Of a DNA stretch of 64,000 nt, positions 35,105 to 48,085 are shown one piece after another. The DNA lies in NCBI GenBank assembly GCA_964057225.1, contig OZ059894.1:4340001-4404000 (forward strand), written 5' to 3'. The DNA comes from Auanema rhodensis (Eukaryota; Nematoda; Chromadorea; Rhabditida; Rhabditidae). A program made the translations under genes and the position numbers. The notes under the pieces were generated by a model. The model was not told the DNA's origin and did no database searches. It worked only from the letters and a program-made list of their open reading frames with translations. Within the stretch, counting starts at the first letter, position 1, and every line of letters starts with the position of its first letter.

Positions 35105-37210
35105 TTCGTTGAATAACATTGTCCATCGTCTTTGCCTTGAAAAAAGGAATTTAAAAACATCTACTTTTTGCTAAATTATTTTGAAATTTTTCGAAAAAAT
35201 TTTTGTCAAAATGTTTTTGGAAGCAATGTTGAGTGTACATGGAAACTCAACATACACTAATGCATCATTTTTCAAACGATCATAACTAATTTTTGTATCA
35301 AGCGTTTTTCAATGTAGTATAGTGCATTCGATGCGGATTTTTAAGCTGCGTCGATCTGTGTTATCAGATTTGCGCTAACTTAAAAATGCACCGAGATATC
35401 AACTGATATAAGTTCACACTTATATCCTCGATTTTCACCCTGAAGGAATAATTTTTTCGTTGAATAACATTGTCCATCGTCTTTGCCTTGAAAAATGGAA
35501 TCTAAAAACATCTACTTTTTGCTAAATTATTTTAAAATTTTTCGAAAAAATTTTTGTCAAAATGTTTTTGGAAGCAATGTTGAGTGTACATGGAAACTCA
35601 ACATACACTAATGCATCATTTTTCAAACGATCATAACTAATTTTTGTATTGAGCGTTTCTCAATGTAGTATAGTGCATTCGATCCGGATTTTTAAGCTGC
35701 GTCGATCTGTGTTATCAGATTTGCGCTAGCTTAAAAATGCACCGAGATATCAACTGATATAAGTTCACACTTATATCCTCGATTTTCACCCTGAAGAATT
35801 AATTTTTTCGTTGAATAACATTGTCCATCGTCTTCGCCTTGAAAAAAGGAATTTAAAAACATCTACTTTTTGCTAAATTATTTTGAAATTTTTCGAAAAA
35901 ATTTTTGTCAAAATGTTTTTGGAAGCAATGTTGAGTGTACATGGAAACTCAACATACACTAATGCATCATTTTTCAAACGATCATAACTAATTTTTGTAT
36001 CAAGCGTTTTTCAATGTAGTATAGTGCATTCGATGCGGATTTTTAAGCTGCGTCGATCTGTGTTATCAGATTTGCGCTAACTTAAAAATGCACCGAGATA
36101 TCAACTGATATAAGTTCACACTTATATCCTCGATTTTCACCCTGAAGGAATAATTTTTTCGTTGAATAACATTGTCCATCGTCTTTGCCTTGAAAAATGG
36201 AATCTAAAAACATCTACTTTTTGCTAAATTATTTTAAAATTTTTCGAAAAAATTTTTGTCAAAATGTTTTTGGAAGCAATGTTGAGTGTACATGGAAACT
36301 CAACATACACTAATGCATCATTTTTCAAACGATCATAACTAATTTTTGTATTGAGCGTTTCTCAATGTAGTATAGTGCATTCGATTCGGATTTTTAAGCT
36401 GCGTCGATCTGTGTTATCAGATTTGCGCTAGCTTAAAAATGCACCGAGATATCAACTGATATAAGTTCACACTTATATCCTCGATTTTCACCCTGAAGAA
36501 TTAATTTTTTCGTTGAATAACATTGTTCATCGTCTTTGCCTTGAAAAAAGGAATTTAAAAACATCTACTTTTTGCTAAATTATTTTGAAATTTTTCGAAA
36601 AAATTTTTGTCAAAATGTTTTTGGAAGCAATGTTGAGTGTACATGGAAACTCAACATACACTAATGCATCATTTTTCAAACGATCATAACTAATTTTTGT
36701 ATCAAGCGTTTTTCAATGTAGTATAGTGCATTCGATGCGGATTTTTAAGCTGCGTCGATCTGTGTTATCAGATTTGCGCTAACTTAAAAATGCACCGAGA
36801 TATCAACTGATATAAGTTCACACTTATATCCTCGATTTTCACCCTGAAGGAATAATTTTTTCGTTGAATAACATTGTCCATCGTCTTTGCCTTGAAAAAT
36901 GGAATCTAAAAACATCTACTTTTTGCTAAATTATTTTAAAATTTTTCGAAAAAATTTTTGTCAAAATGTTTTTGGAAGCAATGTTGAGTGTACATGGAAA
37001 CTCAACATACACTAATGCATCATTTTTCAAACGATCATAACTAATTTTTGTATTGAGCGTTTCTCAATGTAGTATAGTGCATTCGATCCGGATTTTTAAG
37101 CTGCGTCGATCTGTGTTATCAGATTTGCGCTAGCTTAAAAATGCACCGAGATATCAACTGATATAAGTTCACACTTATATCCTCGATTTTCACCCTGAAG
37201 AATTAATTTT
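35105..37210 (+). repeat. 702-bp dimeric repeat, three copies (M101-M106)
   Basis: Two unit types alternate three times: one with GGAATTTAAAA, TATCAAGCGTTTTTC and GCTAACTT; one with AAAAATGG, TTTTAAAA, TTGAGC and GATCCGG. The GATCCGG site is at 35681, 36383 (as GATTCGG) and 37085, 702 apart. M103 has CTTCGCC, M105 ATTGTTCATC. These differences are private to single copies. This dimer is built from different monomer types than the 13.7-17.9 kb dimer, so dimer formation happened independently at least twice. Confidence 0.86.
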
Positions 37211-38612
37211 TTCGTTGAATAACATTGTCCATCGTCTTTGCCTTGAAAAAAGGAATTTAAAAACATCTACTTTTTGCTAAATTATTTTGAAATTTTTCGA
37301 AAAAATTTTTGTCAAAATGTTTTTGGAAGCAATGTTGAGTGTACATGGAAACTCAACATACACTAATGCATCATTTTTCAAACGATCATAACTAATTTTT
37401 GTATCAAGCGTTTCTCAATGTAGTATAGTGCATTCGATGCGGATTTTTAAGCTGCGTCGATCTGTGTTATCAGATTTGCGCTAGCTTAAAAATGCACCGA
37501 GATATCAACTGATATAAGTTCACACTTATATCCTCGATTTTCACCCTGAAGAATTAATTTTTTCGTTGAATAACATTGTCCATCGTCTTTGCCTTGAAAA
37601 CAGGAATCTAAAAACATCTACTTTTTGCTAAATTATTTTGAAAATTTTCGAAAAAATTTTTGTCAAAATGTTTTTGGAAGCAATGTTGAGTGTACATGGA
37701 AACTCAACATACACTAATGCATCATTTTTCAAACGATCATAACTAATTTTTGTATTGAGCGTTCCTCAATGTAGTATAGTGCATTCGATGCGGATTTTTA
37801 AGCTGCGTCGATCTGTGTTATCAGATTTGCGCTAGCTTAAAAATGCACCGAGATATCAACTGATATAAGTTCACACTTATATCCTCGATTTTCACCCTGA
37901 AGAATTAATTTTTTCGTTGAATAACATTGTCCATCGTCTTTGCCTTGAAAAAAGGAATCTAAAAACATCTACTTTTTGCTAAATTATTTTGAAATTTTTC
38001 GAAAAAATTTTTGTCAAAATGTTTTGGAAGCAATGTTGAGTGTACATGGAAACTCAACATACACTAATGCATCATTTTTCAAACGATCATAACTAATTTT
38101 TGTATCAAGCGTTTCTCAATGTAGTATAGTGCATTCGATGCGGATTTTTAAGCTGCGTCGATCTGTGTTATCAGATTTGCGCTAGCTTAAAAATGCACCG
38201 AGATATCAACTGATATAAGTTCACACTTATATCCTCGATTTTCACCCTGAAGAATTAATTTTTTCGTTGAATAACATTGTCCATCGTCTTTGCCTTGAAA
38301 ACAGGAATCTAAAAACATCTACTTTTTGCTAAATTATTTTGAAATTTTTCGAAAAATTTTTGTCAAAATGTTTTTGGAAGCAATGTTGAGTGTACATGGA
38401 AACTCAACATACACTAATGCATCATTTTTCAAACGATCATAACTAATTTTTGTATTGAGCGTTCCTCCATGTAGTATAGTGCATTCGATGCGGATTTTTA
38501 AGCTGCGTCGATCTGTGTTATCAGATTTGCGCTAGCTTAAAAATGCACCGAGATATCAACTGATATAAGTTCACACTTATATCCTCGATTTTCACCCTGA
38601 AGAATTAATTTT
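37211..38612 (+). repeat. Monomers M107-M110, part of a 20-monomer-spaced duplication
   Basis: The order GATCCGG unit (M106); GGAATTT unit; GAAAACAGG with GTTCCTC; one-base-short ATGTTTTGG with TATCAAGC; GAAAACAGG with GTTCCTC; GTTCAG unit (M111) is repeated at M126-M131 (43875-45979). Offset between M106 and M126 is 7015, equal to 20 x 351 minus five deletions in between. M108 has a private GAAAATTTTCG; M110 has GTTCCTCCATG and a shortened AAAAATTTTT tract. Confidence 0.8.
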
Positions 38613-41067
38613 TTCGTTGAATAACATTGTCCATCGTCTTTGCCTTGAAAAAAGGAATCTAAAAACATCTACTTTTTGCTAAATTATTTTGAAATTTTTC
38701 GAAAAAATTTTTGTCAAAATGTTTTTGGAAGCAATGTTGAGTGTACATGGAAACTCAACATACACTAATGCATCATTTTTCAAACGATCATAACTAATTT
38801 TTGTATCAAGCGTTTCTCAATGTAGTTCAGTGCATTCGATGCGGATTTTTAAGCTGCGTCGATCTGTGTTATCAGATTTGCGCTAGCTTAAAAATGCACC
38901 GAGATATCAACTGATATAAGTTCACACTTATATCCTCGATTTTCACCCTGAAGGAATGATTTTTTCGTTGAATAACATTGTCCATCGTCTTTGCCATGAA
39001 AAAAGGAATCTAAAAACATCTACTTTTTGCTAAATTATTTTGAAATTTTTCGAAAAAATTTTTGTCAAAATGTTTTTGGAAGCAATGTTGAGTGTACATG
39101 GAAACTCAACATACACTAATGCATCATTTTTCAAACGATCATAACTAATTTTTGTATTAAGCGTTTCTCAATGTAGTATAGTGCATTCGATGCGGATTTT
39201 TAAGCTGCGTCGATCTGTGTTATCAGATTTGCGCTAGCTTAAAAATGCACCGAGATATCAACTGATATAAGTTCACACTTATATCCTCGATTTTCACCCT
39301 GAAGAATTAATTTTTTCGTTGAATAACATTGTCCATCGTCTTTGCCTTGAAAAAAGGAATCTAAAAACATCTACTTTTTGCTAAATTATTTTGAAATTTT
39401 TCGAAAAATTTTTGTCAAAATGTTTTTGGAAGCAATGTTGAGTGTACATGGAAACTCAACATACACTAATGCATCATTTTTCAAACGATCATAACTAATT
39501 TTTGTATTGAGCGTTCCTCCATGTAGTATAGTGCATTCGATGCGGATTTTTAAGCTGCGTCGATCTGTGTTATCAGATTTGCGCTAGCTTAAAAATGCAC
39601 CGAGATATCAACTGATATAAGTTCACACTTATATCCTCGATTTTCACCCTGAAGAATTAATTTTTTCGTTGAATAACATTGTCCATCGTCTTTGCCTTGA
39701 AAAAAGGAATCTAAAAACATCTACTTTTTGCTAAATTATTTTGAAATTTTTCGAAAAAATTTTTGTCAAAATGTTTTTGGAAGCAATGTTGAGTGTACAT
39801 GGAAACTCAACATACACTAATGCATCATTTTTCAAACGATCATAACTAATTTTTGTATCAAGCGTTTCTCAATGTAGTTCAGTGCATTCGATGCGGATTT
39901 TTAAGCTGCGTCGATCTGTGTTATCAGATTTGCGCTAGCTTAAAAATGCACCGAGATATCAACTGATATAAGTTCACACTTATATCCTCGATTTTCACCC
40001 TGAAGAATTAATTTTTTCGTTGAATAACATTGTCCATCGTCTTTGCCTTGAAAAAAGGAATCTAAAAACATCTACTTTTTGCTAAATTATTTTGAAATTT
40101 TTCGAAAAAATTTTTGTCAAAATGTTTTTGGAAGCAATGTTGAGTGTACATGGAAACTCAACATACACTAATGCATCATTTTTCAAACGATCATAACTAA
40201 TTTTTGTATCAAGCGTTTCTCAATGTAGTTCAGTGCATTCGATGCGGATTTTTAAGCTGCGTCGATCTGTGTTATCAGATTTGCGCTAGCTTAAAAATGC
40301 ACCGAGATATCAACTGATATAAGTTCACACTTATATCCTCGATTTTCACCCTGAAGGAATGATTTTTTCGTTGAATAACATTGTCCATCGTCTTTGCCAT
40401 GAAAAAAGGAATCTAAAAACATCTACTTTTTGCTAAATTATTTTGAAATTTTTCGAAAAAATTTTTGTCAAAATGTTTTTGGAAGCAATGTTGAGTGTAC
40501 ATGGAAACTCAACATACACTAATGCATCATTTTTCAAACGATCATAACTAATTTTTGTATTAAGCGTTTCTCAATGTAGTATAGTGCATTCGATGCGGAT
40601 TTTTAAGCTGCGTCGATCTGTGTTATCAGATTTGCGCTAGCTTAAAAATGCACCGAGATATCAACTGATATAAGTTCACACTTATATCCTCGATTTTCAC
40701 CCTGAAGAATTAATTTTTTCGTTGAATAACATTGTCCATCGTCTTTGCCTTGAAAAAAGGAATCTAAAAACATCTACTTTTTGCTAAATTATTTTGAAAT
40801 TTTTCGAAAAATTTTTGTCAAAATGTTTTTGGAAGCAATGTTGAGTGTACATGGAAACTCAACATACACTAATGCATCATTTTTCAAACGATCATAACTA
40901 ATTTTTGTATTGAGCGTTCCTCCATGTAGTATAGTGCATTCGATGCGGATTTTTAAGCTGCGTCGATCTGTGTTATCAGATTTGCGCTAGCTTAAAAATG
41001 CACCGAGATATCAACTGATATAAGTTCACACTTATATCCTCGATTTTCACCCTGAAGAATTAATTTT
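38613..41067 (+). repeat. Tetramer-like repeat, about 1403 bp, M111-M117
   Basis: GTTCAG unit ending GAAGGAATG; CCATGAAAAAAGG with TATTAAGCG; GTTCCTCCATG unit with the shortened AAAAATTTTT tract; GTTCAG unit. The first occurs at 38613 and again at 40016 (1403 apart: four units less one base). GTTCCTCC lies at 38461, 39513 and 40916. The deletion-bearing tract and CCTCCATG always travel together, so they were copied as one haplotype. Confidence 0.8.
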
Positions 41068-43523
41068 TTCGTTGAATAACATTGTCCATCGTCTTTGCCT
41101 TGAAAAAAGGAATCTAAAAACATCTACTTTTTGCTAAATTATTTTGAAATTTTTCGAAAAAATTTTTGTCAAAATGTTTTTGGAAGCAATGTTGAGTGTA
41201 CATGGAAACTCAACATACACTAATGCATCATTTTTCAAACGATCATAACTAATTTTTGTATCAAGCGTTTCTCAATGTAGTTCAGTGCATTCGATGCGGA
41301 TTTTTAAGCTGCGTCGATCTGTGTTATCAGATTTGCGCTAGCTTAAAAATGCACCGAGATATCAACTGATATAAGTTCACACTTATATCCTCGATTTTCA
41401 CCCTGAAGGAATGATTTTTTCGTTGAATAACATTGTCCATCGTCTTTGCCATGAAAAAAGGAATCTAAAAACATCTACTTTTTGCTAAATTATTTTGAAA
41501 TTTTTCGAAAAAATTTTTGTCAAAATGTTTTTGGAAGCAATGTTGAGTGTACATGGAAACTCAACATACACTAATGCATCATTTTTCAAACGATCATAAC
41601 TAATTTTTGTATCAAGCGTTTCTCAATGTAGTTTAGTGCATTCGATGCGGATTTTTAAGCTGCGTCGATCTGTGTTATCAGATTTGCGCTAGCTTAAAAA
41701 TGCACCGAGATATCAACTGATATAAGTTCACACTTATATCCTCGATTTTCACCCTGAAGGAATGATTTTTTCGTTGAATAACATTGTCCATCGTCTTTGC
41801 CATGAAAAAAGGAATCTAAAAACATCTACTTTTTGCTAAATTATTTTGAAATTTTTCGAAAAAATTTTTGTCAAAATGTTTTGGAAGCAATGTTGAGTGT
41901 ACATGGAAACTCAACATACACTAATGCATCATTTTTCAAACGATCATAACTAATTTTTGTATCAAGCGTTTCTCAATGTAGTATAGTGCATTCGATGCGG
42001 ATTTTTAAGCTGCGTCGATCTGTGTTATCAGATTTGCGCTAACTTAAAAATGCACCGAGATATCAACTGATATAAGTTCACACTTATATCCTCGATTTTC
42101 ACCCTGAAGGAATAATTTTTTCGTTGAATAACATTGTCCATCGTCTTTGCCTTGAAAAATGGAATCTAAAAACATCTACTTTTTGCTAAATTATTTTAAA
42201 ATTTTTCGAAAAAATTTTTGTCAAAATGTTTTTGGAAGCAATGTTGAGTGTACATGGAAACTCAACATACACTAATGCATCATTTTTCAAACGATCATAA
42301 CTAATTTTTGTATCAAGCGTTTCTCAATGTAGTTTAGTGCATTCGATGCGGATTTTTAAGCTGCGTCGATCTGTGTTATCAGATGTGCGCTAGCTTAAAA
42401 ATGCACCGAGATATCAACTGATATGAGTTCACACTTATATCCTCGATTTTCACCCTGAAGGAATAATTTTTTCGTTGAATAACGTTGTCCATCGTCTTTG
42501 CCTTGAAAAATGAAATCTAAAAACATTTACTTTTTGCTAAATTATTTTGAAATTTTTCGAAAAAATTTTTGTCAAAATGTTTTTGGAAGCAATGTTGAGT
42601 GTACATGGAAACTCAACATACACTAATGCATCATTTTTCAAACGATCATAACTAATTTTTGTATTGAGCGTTTCTCAATGTAGTATAGTGCATTCGATCC
42701 GGATTTTTAAGCTGCGTCGATCTGTGTTATCAGATTTGCGCTAGCTTAAAAATGCACCGAGATATCAACTGATATAAGTTCACACTTATATCCTCGATTT
42801 TCACCCTGAAGAATTAATTTTTTCGTTGAATAACATTGTCCATCGTCTTTGCCTTGAAAAAAGGAATTTAAAAACATCTACTTTTTGCTAAATTATTTTG
42901 AAATTTTTCGAAAAAATTTTTGTCAAAATGTTTTTGGAAGCAATATTGAGTGTACATGGAAACTCAACATACACTAATGCATCATTTTTCAAACGATCAT
43001 AACTAATTTTTGTATCAAGCGTTTCTCAATGTAGTATAGTGCATTCGATGCGGATTTTTAAGCTGCGTCGATCTGTGTTATCAGATTTGCGCTAGCTTAA
43101 AAATGCACCGAGATATCAACTGATATAAGTTCACACTTATATCCTCGATTTTCACCCTGAAGAATTAATTTTTTCGTTGAATAACATTGTCCATCGTCTT
43201 TGCCTTGAAAACAGGAATCTAAAAACATCTACTTTTTGCTAAATTATTTTGAAATTTTTCGAAAAAATTTTTGTCAAAATGTTTTTGGAAGCAATGTTGA
43301 GTGTACATGGAAACTCAACATACACTAATGCATCATTTTTCAAACGATCATAACTAATTTTTGTATTAAGCGTTTCTCAATGTAGTATAGTGCATTCGAT
43401 GCGGATTTTTAAGCTGCGTCGATCTGTGTTATCAGATTTGCGCTAGCTTAAAAATGCACCGAGATATCAACTGATATAAGTTCACACTTATATCCTCGAT
43501 TTTCACCCTGAAGAATTAATTTT
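41068..43523 (+). repeat. 13-monomer-spaced duplicate, copy 1 (M118-M124)
   Basis: Unit order: GTTCAG/GAAGGAATG; CCATG/GTTTAG; CCATG with GCTAACTT; AAAAATGG/TTTAAAA/GATGTGC ending TATGAGTTC (42421); AACGTTGTCC with AAATGAAATC and GATCCGG; GGAATTT; GAAAACAGG. The rare TATGAG and AACGTTG alleles recur 4562 bases later (46983 and following). M120 (41770) has the short ATGTTTTGG run and TATCAAGC/TATAG, unlike its partner. Private changes: ACATTTAC (M122) and CAATATTG in stem-loop 1 (M123). Confidence 0.84.
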
Positions 43524-45628
43524 TTCGTTGAATAACATTGTCCATCGTCTTTGCCTTGAAAAAAGGAATCTAAAAACATCTACTTTTTGCTAAATTATTT
43601 TGAAATTTTTCGAAAAAATTTTTGTCAAAATGTTTTTGGAAGCAGTGTTGAGTGTACATGGAAACTCAACATACACTAATGCATCATTTTTCAAACGATC
43701 ATAACTAATTTTTGTATCAAGCGTTTCTCAATGTAGTATAGTGCATTCGATGCGGATTTTTAAGCTGCGTCGATCTGTGTTATCAGATTTGCGCTAGCTT
43801 AAAAATGCACCGAGATATCAACTGATATAAGTTCACACTTATATCCTCGATTTTCACCCTGAAGGAATAATTTTTTCGTTGAATAACATTGTCCATCGTC
43901 TTTGCCCTGAAAAATGAAATCTAAAAACATCTACTTTTTGCTAAATTATTTTGAAAGTTTTCGAAAAAATTTTTGTCAAAATGTTTTTGGAAGCAATGTT
44001 GAGTGTACATGGAAACTCAACATACACTAATGCATCATTTTTCAAACGATCATAACTAATTTTTGTATTGAGCGTTTCTCAATGTAGTATAGTGCATTCG
44101 ATCCGGATTTTTAAGCTGCGTCGATCTGTGTTATCAGATTTGCGCTAGCTTAAAAATGCACCGAGATATCAACTGATATAAGTTCACACTTATATCCTCG
44201 ATTTTCACCCTGAAGAATTAATTTTCTCGTTGAATAACATTGTCCATCGTCTTTGCCTTGAAAAAAGGAATTTAAAAACATCTTCTTTTTGCTAAATTAT
44301 TTTGAAATTTTTCGAAAAAATTTTTGTCAAAATGTTTTTGGAAGCAATGTTGAGTGTACATGGAAACTCAACATACACTAATGCATCATTTTTCAAACGA
44401 TCATAACTAATTTTTGTATCAAGCGTTTCTCAATGTAGTATAGTGCATTCGATGCGGATTTTTAAGCTGCGTCGATCTGTGTTATCAGATTTGCGCTAGC
44501 TTAAAAATGCACCGAGATATCAACTGATATAAGTTCACACTTATATCCTCGATTTTCACCCTGAAGAATTAATTTTTTCGTTGAATAACATTGTCCATCG
44601 TCTTTGCCTTGAAAACAGGAATCTAAAAACATCTACTTTTTGCTAAATTATTTTGAAATTTTTCGAAAAAATTTTTGTCAAAATGTTTTTGGAAGCAATG
44701 TTGAGTGTACATGGAAACTCAACATACACTAATGCATCATTTTTCAAACGATCATAACTAATTTTTGTATTGAGCGTTCCTCAATGTAGTATAGTGCATT
44801 CGATGCGGATTTTTAAGCTGCGTCGATCTGTGTTATCAGATTTGCGCTAGCTTAAAAATGCACCGAGATATCAACTGATATAAGTTCACACTTATATCCT
44901 CGATTTTCACCCTGAAGAATTAATTTTTTCGTTGAATAACATTGTCCATCGTCTTTGCCTTGAAAAAAGGAATCTAAAAACATCTACTTTTTGCTAAATT
45001 ATTTTGAAATTTTTCGAAAAAATTTTTGTCAAAATGTTTTGGAAGCAATGTTGAGTGTACATGGAAACTCAACATACACTAATGCATCATTTTTCAAACG
45101 ATCATAACTAATTTTTGTATCAAGCGTTTCTCAATGTAGTATAGTGCATTCGATGCGGATTTTTAAGCTGCGTCGATCTGTGTTATCAGATTTGCGCTAG
45201 CTTAAAGATGCACCGAGATATCAACTGATATAAGTTCACACTTATATCCTCGATTTTCACCCTGAAGAATTAATTTTTTCGTTGAATAACATTGTCCATC
45301 GTCTTTGCCTTGAAAACAGGAATCTAAAAACATCTACTTTTTGCTAAATTATTTTGAAATTTTTCGAAAAAATTTTTGTCAAAATGTTTTTGGAAGCAAT
45401 GTTGAGTGTACATGGAAACTCAACATACACTAATGCATCATTTTTCAAACGATCATAACTAATTTTTGTATTGAGCGTTCCTCAATGTAGTATAGTGCAT
45501 TCGATGCGGATTTTTAAGCTGCGTCGATCTGTGTTATCAGATTTGCGCTAGCTTAAAAATGCACCGAGATATCAACTGATATAAGTTCACACTTATATCC
45601 TCGATTTTCACCCTGAAGAATTAATTTT
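43524..45628 (+). repeat. Monomers M125-M130 between the two 13-spaced duplicates
   Basis: M125 is the first unit with GCAGTG beside stem-loop 1. M126 has private GCCCTGAAAAATG and GAAAGTTTTCG. M127 has private TTCTCGTTG and TCTTCTTTTTG. M128-M130 alternate GAAAACAGG/GTTCCTC units with the one-base-short ATGTTTTGG unit, matching M108-M110 at a 20-monomer offset. M129 has a private TTAAAGATG in the right arm of stem-loop 2. Confidence 0.8.
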
Positions 45629-48085
45629 TTCGTTGAATAACATTGTCCATCGTCTTTGCCTTGAAAAAAGGAATCTAAAAACATCTACTTTTTGCTAAAT
45701 TATTTTGAAATTTTTCGAAAAAATTTTTGTCAAAATGTTTTTGGAAGCAATGTTGAGTGTACATGGAAACTCAACATACACTAATGCATCATTTTTCAAA
45801 CGATCATAACTAATTTTTGTATCAAGCGTTTCTCAATGTAGTTCAGTGCATTCGATGCGGATTTTTAAGCTGCGTCGATCTGTGTTATCAGATTTGCGCT
45901 AGCTTAAAAATGCACCGAGATATCAACTGATATAAGTTCACACTTATATCCTCGATTTTCACCCTGAAGGAATGATTTTTTCGTTGAATAACATTGTCCA
46001 TCGTCTTTGCCATGAAAAAAGGAATCTAAAAACATCTACTTTTTGCTAAATTATTTTGAAATTTTTCGAAAAAATTTTTGTCAAAATGTTTTTGGAAGCA
46101 ATGTTGAGTGTACATGGAAACTCAACATACACTAATGCATCATTTTTCAAACGATCATAACTAATTTTTGTATCAAGCGTTTCTCAATGTAGTTTAGTGC
46201 ATTCGATGCGGATTTTTAAGCTGCGTCGATCTGTGTTATCAGATTTGCGCTAGCTTAAAAATGCACCGAGATATCAACTGATATAAGTTCACACTTATAT
46301 CCTCGATTTTCACCCTGAAGGAATGATTTTTTCGTTGAATAACATTGTCCATCGTCTTTGCCATGAAAAAAGGAATCTAAAAACATCTACTTTTTGCTAA
46401 ATTATTTTGAAATTTTTCGAAAAAATTTTTGTCAAAATGTTTTTGGAAGCATTGTTGAGTGTACATGGAAACTCAACATACACTAATGCATCATTTTTCA
46501 AACGATCATAACTAATTTTTGTATTAAGCGTTTCTCAATGTAGTATAGTGCATTCGATGCGGATTTTTAAGCTGCGTCGATCTGTGTTATCAGATTTGCG
46601 CTAACTTAAAAATGCACCGAGATATCAACTGATATAAGTTCACACTTATATCCTCGATTTTCACCCTGAAGGAATAATTTTTTCGTTGAATAACATTGTC
46701 CATCGTCTTTGCCTTGAAAAATGGAATCTAAAAACATCTACTTTTTGCTAAATTATTTTAAAATTTTTCGAAAAAATTTTTGTCAAAATGTTTTTGGAAG
46801 CAATGTTGAGTGTACATGGAAACTCAACATACACTAATGCATCATTTTTCAAACGATCATAACTAATTTTTGTATCAAGCGTTTCTCAATGTAGTTTAGT
46901 GCATTCGATGCGGATTTTTAAGCTGCGTCGATCTGTGTTATCAGATGTGCGCTAGCTTAAAAATGCACCGAGATATCAACTGATATGAGTTCACACTTAT
47001 ATCCTCGATTTTCACCCTGAAGGAATAATTTTTTCGTTGAATAACGTTGTCCATCGTCTTTGCCTTGAAAAATGAAATCTAAAAACATCTACTTTTTGCT
47101 AAATTATTTTGAAATTTTTCGAAAAAATTTTTGTCAAAATGTTTTTGGAAGCAATGTTGAGTGTACATGGAAACTCAACATACACTAATGCATCATTTTT
47201 CAAACGATCATAACTAATTTTTGTATTGAGCGTTTCTCAATGTAGTATAGTGCATTCGATCCGGATTTTTAAGCTGCGTCGATCTGTGTTATCAGATTTG
47301 CGCTAGCTTAAAAATGCACCGAGATATCAACTGATATAAGTTCACACTTATATCCTCGATTTTCACCCTGAAGAATTAATTTTTTCGTTGAATAACATTG
47401 TCCATCGTCTTTGCCTTGAAAAAAGGAATTTAAAAACATCTACTTTTTGCTAAATTATTTTGAAATTTTTCGAAAAAATTTTTGTCAAAATGTTTTTGGA
47501 AGCAATGTTGAGTGTACATGGAAACTCAACATACACTAATGCATCATTTTTCAAACGATCATAACTAATTTTTGTATCAAGCGTTTCTCAATGTAGTATA
47601 GTGCATTCGATGCGGATTTTTAAGCTGCGTCGATCTGTGTTATCAGATTTGCGCTAGCTTAAAAATGCACCGAGATATCAACTGATATAAGTTCACACTT
47701 ATATCCTCGATTTTCACCCTGAAGAATTAATTTTTTCGTTGAATAACATTGTCCATCGTCTTTGCCTTGAAAACAGGAATCTAAAAACATCTACTTTTTG
47801 CTAAATTATTTTGAAATTTTTCGAAAAAATTTTTGTCAAAATGTTTTTGGAAGCAATGTTGAGTGTACATGGAAACTCAACATACACTAATGCATCATTT
47901 TTCAAACGATCATAACTAATTTTTGTATCAAGCGTTTCTCAATGTAGTATAGTGCATTCGATGCGGATTTTTAAGCTGCGTCGATCTGTGTTATCAGATT
48001 TGCGCTAGCTTAAAAATGCACCGAGATATCAACTGATATAAGTTCACACTTATATCCTCGATTTTCACCCTGAAGAATTAATTTT
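45629..48085 (+). repeat. 13-monomer-spaced duplicate, copy 2 (M131-M137)
   Basis: Same unit order as 41068-43523, with TATGAG at 46983 and AACGTTGTCC in the next unit. M133 has a private GCATTGTTG and TATTAAGCG where copy 1 has TATCAAGCG. M137 (GAAAACAGG) has TATCAAGCG where M124 has TATTAAGCG. The copies therefore differ by a few conversion-like single-site swaps. Confidence 0.82.
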
